Shown here in pieces: positions 22,290 to 30,713 of a stretch of DNA of 64,000 nucleotides; within the stretch, counting starts at the first letter, position 1, and the number at the start of each line of letters is the position of its first letter. A program made the translations under genes and the position numbers. The DNA is taken from IMG/VR virus record IMGVR_UViG_3300043410_001917, positions 1 through 64,000 of that record; one strand, written 5' to 3'. The stretch is from a virus. The notes under the pieces are model-generated. The model worked only from the letters and a program-made list of their open reading frames with translations. It did not search any database and had not been told where the DNA came from.

Positions 22290-23345
22290 ATGGCAATTAT
22301 TTCAATACCAACATCAATCGGTGGTCTAAACATACCTGGCGGTATATTTGGTGGTCCCCTATCAGATTTATTCGATTCGGGTGTTGGACATTTCTCATAT
22401 CAATATCCTAGGGACCTTGGGAGTTCCAGTAAAGCTCACGCTGTTTATTTCACAATTAAAGAGGTTGAAGAAGTTAAATTAAATGAATTACCAGGTTTTG
22501 TTGAAAAGGGTGTTGAAGTTTTAAGTGCAACCGGTGAAAATCTTTACAACGATTTTAAAAGTGAAGGTGGATTTTTAGGTATAACATCAAAGGTTCTTGG
22601 AGGAGCAACCGACTTATTCACCGGCGACTGGAAATCAGGTTTAAATACTATTTTTGGTGGATTAACTGGTGCGGTGAGGTCAACTGTTGGTGTTTATGAT
22701 GCGGTTGGAAGTTTTTTAAATCAACAACGAAGCACGCCAGTTGGACAAATTGCTTTGTATATGCCAGAAAATTTCAATTTATCAACAGCTTTATCTTATG
22801 ATGACACATCCACATTAGCTTCAGCAATGGGTGCAATACCACTAATTGGTGGCGCCGTTAAAACAGCAACCAATCTTGCTGGTGGCGGAGACAATGATGC
22901 TTTTAAGTTGATTTTAAATAGAGCAGGTTATGTTTTTAATCCACAAAAACAAGTATTGTTTCAAGGTGTTAATTTTAGAGATTTTAATATGTCATTTACT
23001 TTTACACCATATTCAGCAGCTGAAGCCGAGCAGGTGAAAAATATTATTGAGAAATTTAGAATGTATGCGTCACCAAAAAGAAATTCTCAACTTGACACAG
23101 GAGAAAACAAATCCAATATGTTTTGGGTTCCTCCGGCTTTATTTGAAATAGATTTTAAGCAATATGGCCAACACAATGATAAGTTACCAAAATTGAAAGA
23201 TTGTGTTATAGAAAGTATTGATGTTAATTATACTCCAAATGGTTGGACAGCTCACAGTGATGGTGCACCGGTTCAAACAGTTCTAACAATCAATTTCAAA
23301 GAAATATCATTGATTGGTAGAGATGATATTCAAGCAGGTTATTAA
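22290..23345 (+). CDS. gp48: gp48-like baseplate tail tube cap
   Basis: A 351-residue protein. Phrases such as FSYQYPRDLGSSSKAHAVYF, IALYMPENFNLSTALSY and QVLFQGVNFRDFNMSFTFTP, then MFWVPPALFEIDF, closely follow T4 gp48 (364 residues). gp48 sits under gp54 at the base of the tail tube and is needed for baseplate completion. The middle is Gly/Ala-rich. It starts the long plus-strand baseplate operon and is followed by gp53 after two bases. Confidence 0.9.
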   Translation: MAIISIPTSIGGLNIPGGIFGGPLSDLFDSGVGHFSYQYPRDLGSSSKAHAVYFTIKEVEEVKLNELPGFVEKGVEVLSATGENLYNDFKSEGGFLGITSKVLGGATDLFTGDWKSGLNTIFGGLTGAVRSTVGVYDAVGSFLNQQRSTPVGQIALYMPENFNLSTALSYDDTSTLASAMGAIPLIGGAVKTATNLAGGGDNDAFKLILNRAGYVFNPQKQVLFQGVNFRDFNMSFTFTPYSAAEAEQVKNIIEKFRMYASPKRNSQLDTGENKSNMFWVPPALFEIDFKQYGQHNDKLPKLKDCVIESIDVNYTPNGWTAHSDGAPVQTVLTINFKEISLIGRDDIQAGY

Positions 23346-23347
23346 AA

Positions 23348-23968
23348 ATGAAATATTTTAATTCTTTACCTAAAGTTGTTTACACAGACAAAAACAACAC
23401 CAGAACCTTATACACAAATTTAATGTCTAGAGCAAGTGTTATTCCAAGTGTATTAAATAATGCTTTATCTTTTTATGACTATGATATTCAGGATGAAGAT
23501 ACACCAGAAATTGTAGCACACAAATATTATGGTGACATTAATCGTTTCTGGATTGTATTATATTGTAATCAAATTAATGATCCGTTATGGGATTGGCCAT
23601 TAAGCAACAGAAAATTTCAACAATATATGGCGAATAAATACAACGGTTCAAATTCAAATCCGAGTGGTCTTTATCCAGATAGTATTCACCACTATGAGAT
23701 AGTTAAATTGAAAACTTCTTCTTCAACAACACAAACACAAGAAGAAAGAATAATTTGTTCACAAGAAGATTATGATGCAGCTACATTTAATGATTATCCG
23801 ATTATTACTGTTGGTTCAGAAACAATTAGTTTTGTAATAACAAAAAAAATTGTCACCAATTATGAATATGAATATGAATTAAATGAATCAAAAAGAAAAA
23901 TTAAAATATTAAACAAAGAGTATGCAGCTCAATTTGAAAAAGAATTTGTAAATTTAATGAAAAATTAA
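23348..23968 (+). CDS. gp53: gp53-like baseplate wedge protein
   Basis: A 206-residue protein. The core AHKYYGDINRFWIVLYCNQIN then DPLWDWPLSNRKF corresponds to T4 gp53 AIYGNPQLYWVLLMCNDNYD and its following lysozyme-like LysM-type fold. The C-terminus has a long helix (KRKIKILNKEYAAQFEKEF). gp53 clamps wedges around the hub. It abuts the gp27-like gene by one base. Confidence 0.85.
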   Translation: MKYFNSLPKVVYTDKNNTRTLYTNLMSRASVIPSVLNNALSFYDYDIQDEDTPEIVAHKYYGDINRFWIVLYCNQINDPLWDWPLSNRKFQQYMANKYNGSNSNPSGLYPDSIHHYEIVKLKTSSSTTQTQEERIICSQEDYDAATFNDYPIITVGSETISFVITKKIVTNYEYEYELNESKRKIKILNKEYAAQFEKEFVNLMKN

Positions 23969-23969
23969 T

Positions 23970-25271
23970 ATGGCCATATTTGCACAAGATTTTGATTTAG
24001 AATCGGTTGATATTATTGCCGATAACGACCAAGTAGTTAAAATAAAATATCTCGTTGTTGAATTAAACTTCTTTGAGGATATATTCTCTTTTGCTTGTTC
24101 AGGAAACGTAGTTGTGCGAGATGCATTGGGCATCATCGAAAAATTAAAATTAGACGGTTCCGAAATCATTCAAATTTCGTATGGCAAATCCACAAGCACA
24201 ACGAAAAACACAAGAAAATTCAGATTATATAAAATTGGTAATAGAATACCTGCCGGTAATAAAACATCAGAACATTTCACATTGTATTTTACATCGGAAG
24301 AAATGTTTATTTCAGAACAATTAAAATTGAGTAAACCATTTAAGGGATTACCAATTTCTGAAATGATTCAAAGAATATTGATTGATGAAATTAATGGATT
24401 GGCTGTTTCTAGAGATAGATTACAAGCAATACAACCAACATATGGTTTGTATGATATGATTGTTCCAAAACTTAAACCATTTGAAGCTATAAGTTGGTTG
24501 TCGAATTATGCTTTGCCTGGTGAAGGTCTAGGTGCGGATATGATATTCTTTGAAACTAAAGATGGTTTTTATTTTGCATCACTTGGAACACTATTTGCAA
24601 ATGATCCTATAGCACAATACAAATATCAACCATCAGACACAGAAACTTTTAAAGCGGTCGATTTGTTCAATATTCTAAATTACGAATTCGTAAAAACATA
24701 CGATTCATTGGAAGCAACCAATTCTGGAATGTATGCGAACAGGGTTATCACAATCGATCCTATTTCTAGAACAAAGATTGTAACAGATTTCAACAAGGCA
24801 TCCTTACCTGGTTACAGCCAAACCGGAACAAACTTAAATAGATTTGGTAAATATTCAGAAGAAATGGTTGAAAGTAACTTGAAATTGGTTTTTGGAAATG
24901 CAAACCAATTAAATGAAGAATATGTAAGTCAAAGTCCAGAAAATGTTGCCAAAAACATCAATGCAGAAATATTTGTTCCAAATAGAACAGCACAATTAGC
25001 TTTAGCCCACTATACAGTAATGAAGGCAATTGTTCCTGGAAATAGTAATTTAACTGTCGGACAAACATTAGATATTCAATTAAATTCTTTTGGTATACAA
25101 GGGACAGGAAATCAATCTTCTATGGGAGAAGATATATATTATTCGGGAAAGTATTTAATTACAGCTGTGCGACATATAATACAAACACAAGGTGTATATC
25201 AAACAGTTTTGGAATTGGCCAAAGATACTTCTTCTATGGAATTCCCAAGTCAACAATATGCACTTTCATAA
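23970..25271 (+). CDS. gp27: gp27-like baseplate hub protein
   Basis: A 433-residue protein with the tube-like beta fold of hub proteins. ESVDIIADNDQVVKIKYLVV, then NFFEDIFSFACSGNVVVRDA and RKFRLYKIGNRIPAGNK lead into a central domain (ISEMIQRILIDEI, SWLSNYALPGE) and a C-terminal VMKAIVPGNSNLTVGQTLDI then GKYLITAVRHI, the latter typical of gp27/gpD hubs. It would form the trimeric hub that carries the gp5 spike, whose gene follows nine bases later. Longer than T4 gp27 (391). Confidence 0.8.
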   Translation: MAIFAQDFDLESVDIIADNDQVVKIKYLVVELNFFEDIFSFACSGNVVVRDALGIIEKLKLDGSEIIQISYGKSTSTTKNTRKFRLYKIGNRIPAGNKTSEHFTLYFTSEEMFISEQLKLSKPFKGLPISEMIQRILIDEINGLAVSRDRLQAIQPTYGLYDMIVPKLKPFEAISWLSNYALPGEGLGADMIFFETKDGFYFASLGTLFANDPIAQYKYQPSDTETFKAVDLFNILNYEFVKTYDSLEATNSGMYANRVITIDPISRTKIVTDFNKASLPGYSQTGTNLNRFGKYSEEMVESNLKLVFGNANQLNEEYVSQSPENVAKNINAEIFVPNRTAQLALAHYTVMKAIVPGNSNLTVGQTLDIQLNSFGIQGTGNQSSMGEDIYYSGKYLITAVRHIIQTQGVYQTVLELAKDTSSMEFPSQQYALS

Positions 25272-25279
25272 GGTGAAAA

Positions 25280-25600
25280 ATGAGTTTTATAGGTAAAGAT
25301 GGTTTTATATGGTGGGTCGGAGTAAACGAATTCAGGGGTGATCCTTTGGGTTTAGGCCGATGCAAGGTTAGAATTTTTGGATGGCATACAGATAACAAAA
25401 CAGAATTGCCGACCGAAGATTTACCTTGGGCTTTGCCGATGTATCCAATTAATCATTCAAAATCTTTTTCAGCACCTATGTTAGGTGAATGGATTGTTGG
25501 TTTCTTCATGGATGGTGTAGCTGGTCAAGCACCTGTTATGATGGGTGTTTTACCAGGAATAGAGAAACCAGCAAGTAATACAGTTCAGGAGATATATTAA
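25280..25600 (+). CDS. gp5: gp5 N-terminal OB-fold domain as a separate protein
   Basis: A 106-residue protein matching only the N-terminal OB-fold of T4 gp5: FIWWVGVNEFRGDPLGLGRC then KVRIFGWHTDNKTELP, DLPWALPMYPINH and WIVGFFMDGVAGQAPVMMGV. In T4 this domain connects gp27 to the lysozyme and spike. Here it stops after GIEKP, without lysozyme or beta-helix. The stop and next start overlap as TAATG. The spike appears to be encoded separately at 26445. Confidence 0.8.
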   Translation: MSFIGKDGFIWWVGVNEFRGDPLGLGRCKVRIFGWHTDNKTELPTEDLPWALPMYPINHSKSFSAPMLGEWIVGFFMDGVAGQAPVMMGVLPGIEKPASNTVQEIY

Positions 25601-26439
25601 TGGCATATGATTACAGTCAAGAGCCAGCAGAACCAGGAGCAAAAGATTTGCCACCAGCTGTTGGCAATGAAAATTTGAAACCTCCGCCAGGAGCTGAGAA
25701 TGACGGTCGTGTGGTGGGCACACCAACTATACCTGCATCCGCAAGAGGTATTGTTGATAAAACAAGTCGTGGAAATAACAATAAAAAATTGGCTCACGTA
25801 TGTAATTTTATTGATGAAATGCGTAAAAATATATACTTGAAAAAATTTATCAAGGCAACAGCACAAGCAATTAGAGAAGGAATTCGTAAAATTTTATCAG
25901 CTTTGGGTTTTACAGACAAAACTGGTCTTTTTGCAGCTGCTGCAGCTAAATTAAAAGAAGCTGCTCGATGGTTAAAAACCGTTCAAAAATATTTAAAAGA
26001 TGTAATCGATTTTGAAAGATATGTGTTAGCATTTATCACAAAAATTAGAGCACTAATTGCATGGATTCGTTCATTACCAGCAAGATTTATGGCACTTTTA
26101 GCACAATGTTTGGCCAAATTTTTAAAATTGGTTGGTAGTGTTTTTACTGATTTCTTTAAAGAACTTACAGCCGGAGAAGATACTGGTTTTGGTGATTTAC
26201 TAAAAGAAACTAAAAATTTATTAAACGAAACTGTAAAAACAGTAAAATTGGCTGCTACTGCTGTAGCTGGTGCTGGAGCTATTGCCGCATCAGCTTCAAC
26301 ACTTTTAACAGTGCCGGCATCATCAGCTGACTTAAAAGCAGCAAATAAAACAATTGCACAATATAAAGCAACGTTACCTTCCACTCAAGATGTTACCGAT
26401 GCAGCAAAAGTAACACCAGTAAGTAAATCTACACCTTAA
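25600..26439 (+). CDS. hub-associated protein replacing the gp5 middle, unknown function
   Basis: A 279-residue protein coupled to the gp5 OB gene. The first 65 residues are Pro/Gly-rich (SQEPAEPGAKDLPPAVGNEN) and probably extended. The rest is helical and Ala/Lys-rich with hydrophobic stretches (TAVAGAGAIAASASTLLTV), suggestive of a membrane-active or coiled segment. There is no lysozyme motif. In cyanophage-type genomes gp5 has likewise lost its lysozyme. A role in the spike complex is inferred from position. Confidence 0.6.
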   Translation: MAYDYSQEPAEPGAKDLPPAVGNENLKPPPGAENDGRVVGTPTIPASARGIVDKTSRGNNNKKLAHVCNFIDEMRKNIYLKKFIKATAQAIREGIRKILSALGFTDKTGLFAAAAAKLKEAARWLKTVQKYLKDVIDFERYVLAFITKIRALIAWIRSLPARFMALLAQCLAKFLKLVGSVFTDFFKELTAGEDTGFGDLLKETKNLLNETVKTVKLAATAVAGAGAIAASASTLLTVPASSADLKAANKTIAQYKATLPSTQDVTDAAKVTPVSKSTP

Positions 26440-26444
26440 TTATC

Positions 26445-27320
26445 ATGGAAACATCAGACATTAATTCACCGCCGGTTCCAGGACTCTGGACTGAACCAGA
26501 ATCTGCAGCCAATACTTATTACCAGCCAGTTTATCCATATAATAATGTTCAACAAACAGAAGCTGGTCATAAACTTGAAATGGATGACACACCAACCAGA
26601 GAACGTGTGTGTTTGTCACACAGAACAGGAACATTTATTGAAATGCATCCTAATGGTGATGAAGTTCACAAGGTATATGGTAACGGATTCACAATCATTG
26701 TTTCGAATAAAAACGTATTGATTGCAGGAGATTGTAATATTGAAATTGTAGGTGATTGTAATATAAAAGTTGGAAAAGACATGAATGTTGAGGTCGGTGG
26801 AAATTATAATTTGCAAGTTAAAGGTGAAACCAATATTAGGTCTATCGGTAATGTGGATATTTCGGGTGATACTGATGTTAGGATTACAGCTGATGAGAAT
26901 TTTGGTGGAACGATGTATCTTGGTGCAGCAGACCATATATCAGTTGCTTCCGACTTAAACGTTGGTGGTTCAATTCACGCAGATATGATAAATGCAGACT
27001 CAAGAGTTACCGCATTGGCTGGAGTTTATGCTGGATATGATGGTTTCACAACCTCTGGTGGACTTTCTGTTGGATTTCCAACCCCAGCATCACCGGTTGC
27101 AATTGCAGGACAAATACATTGTGTTGGAACAATAAATGCAGCTGTGGCTATGAATACACCATTTCTTACTGCAAAATTAGCGGAAGTTGGAATTCTAGAT
27201 GCAGTTTTGATGGCCGACAAGGTCAATTCATCAATATTTAATGCACATATCCATCCAAATGGTAATCAAGGAGCTCCAACAGGAACACCAGTGACACCAT
27301 TTAATGGTGCAGGTGTGTAA
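26445..27320 (+). CDS. gp5 C-terminal-like beta-helix spike
   Basis: A 291-residue protein. Residues 60-150 (from RVCLSHRTGTFIEMHPNGDE and YGNGFTIIVSNKNVLIAGD) run as eight-residue repeats: NIEIVGDC, NIKVGKDM, NVEVGGNY, NLQVKGET, like the VxxGNxxx octads of the T4 gp5 beta-helix. The first 50 residues are an extended linker. The C-terminus (INAHIHPNG, AGV) resembles spike tips with a metal-binding HxH. With the OB protein at 25280 it would form the central spike that pierces the outer membrane. Confidence 0.75.
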   Translation: METSDINSPPVPGLWTEPESAANTYYQPVYPYNNVQQTEAGHKLEMDDTPTRERVCLSHRTGTFIEMHPNGDEVHKVYGNGFTIIVSNKNVLIAGDCNIEIVGDCNIKVGKDMNVEVGGNYNLQVKGETNIRSIGNVDISGDTDVRITADENFGGTMYLGAADHISVASDLNVGGSIHADMINADSRVTALAGVYAGYDGFTTSGGLSVGFPTPASPVAIAGQIHCVGTINAAVAMNTPFLTAKLAEVGILDAVLMADKVNSSIFNAHIHPNGNQGAPTGTPVTPFNGAGV

Positions 27321-27332
27321 TGAGGAGTTAAT

Positions 27333-28136
27333 ATGGTAGCAGTGGCAAACGCAGCAGGAATTTGGCAATCTTTTGGTTATAATTTTGATGATCCAAATGG
27401 AAACATAAAGGAATTATCAGATGAAACGAAATCTCATCTAGAATCTATGCCACCATTTATAAAGTCATGGCAGGCTCAAGATATTGCAAATAATGACTTT
27501 GGTGGTTATTATCAAAATCCGGTGGGCAGTGTAGCTTCATTGATTTATCAAACCGCAAGTCATATTGTAGTTTCAACTACCGGTGTAACAAATTTATCGA
27601 ATGTTCATACTTCCGCAACGGGTCTAGTGGCCAACGCAGACAATTTCCGAACACATACAGCCAGATTATCTGGTTTAATTGAAAATAATGGAACAGACAC
27701 TCAAAACGTGTATATGGAACAAGCTATGTCGTTGGGCAGAACTGCCATGTATATAACAAATCAAACGGATGGTATAACAAACAATGCGCCGATTTTGGGT
27801 AGTTTTTCTAGTATTATGATAGAGCCACAACTTACGGCAAATAGTGATATATTATTAACCTATAAAGAACAACTTAATGGAAGCATTAATGTTTCTTTGT
27901 CCTTTTCAAATTTGACAAGCTCACAGATAACCACAATAGATAACCACATAAACAGTCTAAATGACTTTATGAATTATAGAAGAACCTCGGATATTAATTT
28001 TTATACTAATGTAAAAGTTTTTGTGGATGGTTATAATAAAACGAAAAAACTCAATAATATGGGAGAATCTGAAAAATATTTGATGAATAATTTCATCGGA
28101 ACCGAAAAAGCAAAGAACAGGATCAATAATAGTTAA
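27333..28136 (+). CDS. hypothetical structural protein in baseplate operon
   Basis: A 267-residue protein. It has Asn/Thr-rich loops in the first 110 residues (NDFGGYYQNPVGSVASLIYQ), a region of short repeats about LSNVHTSATGLVANADNFR, and a C-terminal helix with Lys/Asn pairs. No family is recognised. It is the last gene before a terminator-like hairpin and the gp25 promoter, and is followed by the only sizeable gap in the baseplate operon. Confidence 0.65.
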   Translation: MVAVANAAGIWQSFGYNFDDPNGNIKELSDETKSHLESMPPFIKSWQAQDIANNDFGGYYQNPVGSVASLIYQTASHIVVSTTGVTNLSNVHTSATGLVANADNFRTHTARLSGLIENNGTDTQNVYMEQAMSLGRTAMYITNQTDGITNNAPILGSFSSIMIEPQLTANSDILLTYKEQLNGSINVSLSFSNLTSSQITTIDNHINSLNDFMNYRRTSDINFYTNVKVFVDGYNKTKKLNNMGESEKYLMNNFIGTEKAKNRINNS

Positions 28137-28153
28137 TTGCCGAAATTTCGAAT

Positions 28154-28179
28154 TTTTCGATTCCGGCCCGAAAATTTTT
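28154..28179 (+). terminator. AT-rich terminator-like hairpin before gp25
   Basis: TTTTCG (28154-28159) pairs with CGAAAA (28169-28174), followed by five Ts at 28175-28179. A self-complementary CGAAATTTCG lies just upstream at 28141-28150. The stem is short and AT-rich, so termination would be weak. The 97-base gap 28137-28234 has no further gene. Confidence 0.4.
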
Positions 28180-28222
28180 CCGCACACTTCCAAAAGTCCA
28201 AAAAGCGAATCCACTCCTAGCA

Positions 28223-28230
28223 TATAAATA
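28223..28230 (+). promoter_or_regulatory. perfect T4 late box TATAAATA before gp25
   Basis: TATAAATA matches the T4 late consensus exactly. The gp25 ATG is only four bases after the box, so RNA starting there would be leaderless or the box serves later genes. Other late boxes in the window mostly leave a leader of 15 bases or more. Confidence 0.7.
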
Positions 28231-28234
28231 AAAG

Positions 28235-28630
28235 ATGGCAACCAACATACAAAAATTATTCTCAGACATAGACTTCACACTCGCAAAGAGACCTGTGTTG
28301 GGTGATATCGCTTTGAGTTATGACAGTCAAGCTGTCATACGTTCAATCCGAAATATATTATTGACCAAAAAATATGAAAAACATTGGAATCCATATTTTG
28401 GTTCAAACATAGACACATTACTATTTGAAAATGTGTCTTTTGCGGCTGCAAATGCACTTGAAAAAGAAATTGCATCTACAATAACAAATTTTGAACCCAG
28501 AGTCAACCTCAAAAATGTTGTGGTGGAACCATTTACAGACAAAAATGCCTATAATGTTACTTTGACGTTTTTTATAGCCAATGCAACACAACCAACTACT
28601 GTAACAGTTTTTTTAGAGAGAAATAGATAA
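28235..28630 (+). CDS. gp25: gp25-like baseplate wedge protein
   Basis: A 131-residue protein with the gp25/GpW-type lysozyme-like fold (no catalytic activity). AKRPVLGDIALSYDSQAVIR then SIRNILLTKKYEKHWNPYFG and EKEIASTITNFEPRVNLKNV follow the T4 family closely, including the EPR motif. gp25 with gp6 and gp53 forms the wedge core that triggers sheath contraction. It is preceded by a TATAAATA box and followed by gp6 after one base. Confidence 0.93.
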   Translation: MATNIQKLFSDIDFTLAKRPVLGDIALSYDSQAVIRSIRNILLTKKYEKHWNPYFGSNIDTLLFENVSFAAANALEKEIASTITNFEPRVNLKNVVVEPFTDKNAYNVTLTFFIANATQPTTVTVFLERNR

Positions 28631-28631
28631 A

Positions 28632-30713
28632 ATGGCAGGTGCAAACTCAAATTTCAACATAACAGAACTAGATTTTAATTCTATAAAGTCTAGTATAAAA
28701 AATTATATGAAGGACAATGGTGTTCTTCAAGATTATAACTATGAAGGTTCTGCCTTGTCCACATTGTTGGATGTTTTGACTTATAACACACAATATAATG
28801 CATACTATTTGAATATGGTGGCCAATGAAATGTTTTTAGACACGGCAATACAAAGAAATTCTGTCGTTTCTCAGGCTAAATTATTAAATTATGTTCCAAA
28901 ATCTGCAATTGCTCCAACAGCCACAATCAATATTACAGTAAACAATGTAACAACAGATGAATCGTTGACATTACCAAAATACACAAACTTTTTGGCAGAA
29001 GCCGTTGATGGAATAAATTACAACTTTGTTAATATGGATACACATACTGTAAACGTTGTTAATGGAGTTGCACAGTTTAATGAAATCGTATTGAAACAGG
29101 GAAATGCACAATCATATTCTTATACGGTTGACAAAGGAACTAATCCAAAATCATTTTTTAAAATACCTAACGTAGATATTGATACAACCACACTCTTGGT
29201 TGTTGTGCAAGAATCTTCCTCAAATACATTAATAACAAATTTTACACGTGCTGATAACTTTCTAACATTGGATGGAAATTCCAACGTGTTCTTCTTGCAA
29301 GAAGGTCTGAATGGTTATTACGAAATATATTTTGGTAATGGAGTTTTAGGTAAAGACTTAAATAATGGAAATATTGTTAGACTTTCATTTGTTTCTACTA
29401 AAGGAGTAAGTGCTACTGGTGCGAATAGTTTTACAGCTATGGCCACGATTGGTGGTTATGGTGACATAGTTGTTACACCAATTTATGCAGCATCACAAGG
29501 CGCCGACAAAGAAAGTATAGATTCCATTCGTTTTCAAGCACCAAAATCATATGCAGCACAAAAAAGAGCTGTCACACAAGATGACTACATTACCGCAATA
29601 CAACAGAACAATTTAGGTTATTCTTTTGATGCAGTCAATGTTTGGGGTGGTCAACAAAATGATCCTCCAGTATATGGTCGTGTATTTGTTTGCGTTAAAC
29701 CATCTGGTTCCTATACACTAACTGAAAATCAAAAATCAAAATTGATTAGAGAAGTTTTAAAACCTATATCAATTATGACTGTTGAACCAACATTGGTTGA
29801 TCCTGATTATACTTACATACAAATTACAGCAAATGTTCTATACGATCCTAAGAAAACGGTTTTAACATCATCACAGATTAAAGCATCAGTAAGAAATGCT
29901 ATCAACAATTATTCTAAAACAACTCTCAACACATTTAACTCAACCTTTAAAGCTTCAGATTTTAATAATTTAATTAATTCGGTTGAACCATCAATTATAA
30001 CAAACGAAATTTCAATCAACCTACAAAAGAAATTTTTCCCAAATCTAACCACACCTACGACATACAAGTTACACTATGGTGCTGAGTTGGATAAGGGTAT
30101 GTTTTTGACTGGTATTTTGAGTTCACCAACAGTTGTTTATAGAAACCCACTAAACTTGGCACAAACAATCCAAGGTTTGATTATCGAAGAAGTTCCTTCA
30201 TCGACAGGTGGTGTTGAGTCTATCACACTTACAAACCCTGGTTTTGGGTATCAGTCACCACCAACAGTCACCATTTTAGGTGATGGTTCTGGTGCAACAG
30301 CACAAGCCGTAGTGGTGAATGGTGTTATACGAGAAATAAAGGTGTTAAACAAAGGAACAGGTTACACCGCAGCAATCGTAAAAATTACTAATGCTGCAAA
30401 CGATACAACAGGAACACTAGCTGCAGCAACTGCCACACTTGAAGGTAAATATGGAACATTAAGAACATATTACAATAGTGATTTGAATGTTAAAACCGTA
30501 TTCAATGGCAACATTGGAACAGTAGATTATAAAGGTGGTATTATTACATTGAATGCTTTTGCTCCAATTCAAGTTGACAACCCATTAGGTCAATTAACTG
30601 TGACAGCAAAACCAGTTTCAACAATCATTTCATCAACTTACAATAGAATTATTACAGTAGATGAATTTGATCCACAATCAATCATTGTTAACGTAACAGC
30701 TAAATCAACATGA
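28632..30713 (+). CDS. gp6: gp6-like baseplate wedge protein
   Basis: A 693-residue protein (T4 gp6: 660). The start NITELDFNSIKSSIKNYMKD, then YEGSALSTLLDVLTYNTQYN and AYYLNMVANEMFLDTAIQRN are the conserved gp6/J-type region. The middle (ESIDSIRFQAPKSYAAQKRA and VTQDDYITAIQQN) matches the baseplate J-like core. A later GGVESITLTNPGFGYQSPPT repeat unit also occurs in gp7 and the DUF4815-type protein. The gene overlaps the next by four bases. Confidence 0.93.
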   Translation: MAGANSNFNITELDFNSIKSSIKNYMKDNGVLQDYNYEGSALSTLLDVLTYNTQYNAYYLNMVANEMFLDTAIQRNSVVSQAKLLNYVPKSAIAPTATINITVNNVTTDESLTLPKYTNFLAEAVDGINYNFVNMDTHTVNVVNGVAQFNEIVLKQGNAQSYSYTVDKGTNPKSFFKIPNVDIDTTTLLVVVQESSSNTLITNFTRADNFLTLDGNSNVFFLQEGLNGYYEIYFGNGVLGKDLNNGNIVRLSFVSTKGVSATGANSFTAMATIGGYGDIVVTPIYAASQGADKESIDSIRFQAPKSYAAQKRAVTQDDYITAIQQNNLGYSFDAVNVWGGQQNDPPVYGRVFVCVKPSGSYTLTENQKSKLIREVLKPISIMTVEPTLVDPDYTYIQITANVLYDPKKTVLTSSQIKASVRNAINNYSKTTLNTFNSTFKASDFNNLINSVEPSIITNEISINLQKKFFPNLTTPTTYKLHYGAELDKGMFLTGILSSPTVVYRNPLNLAQTIQGLIIEEVPSSTGGVESITLTNPGFGYQSPPTVTILGDGSGATAQAVVVNGVIREIKVLNKGTGYTAAIVKITNAANDTTGTLAAATATLEGKYGTLRTYYNSDLNVKTVFNGNIGTVDYKGGIITLNAFAPIQVDNPLGQLTVTAKPVSTIISSTYNRIITVDEFDPQSIIVNVTAKST

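Noticed and set aside
25280-26439. Split gp5 as a sequencing frameshift
   Set aside because: The following protein has its own start in a TAATG overlap and is not lysozyme-like, so a simple indel would not restore T4 gp5.
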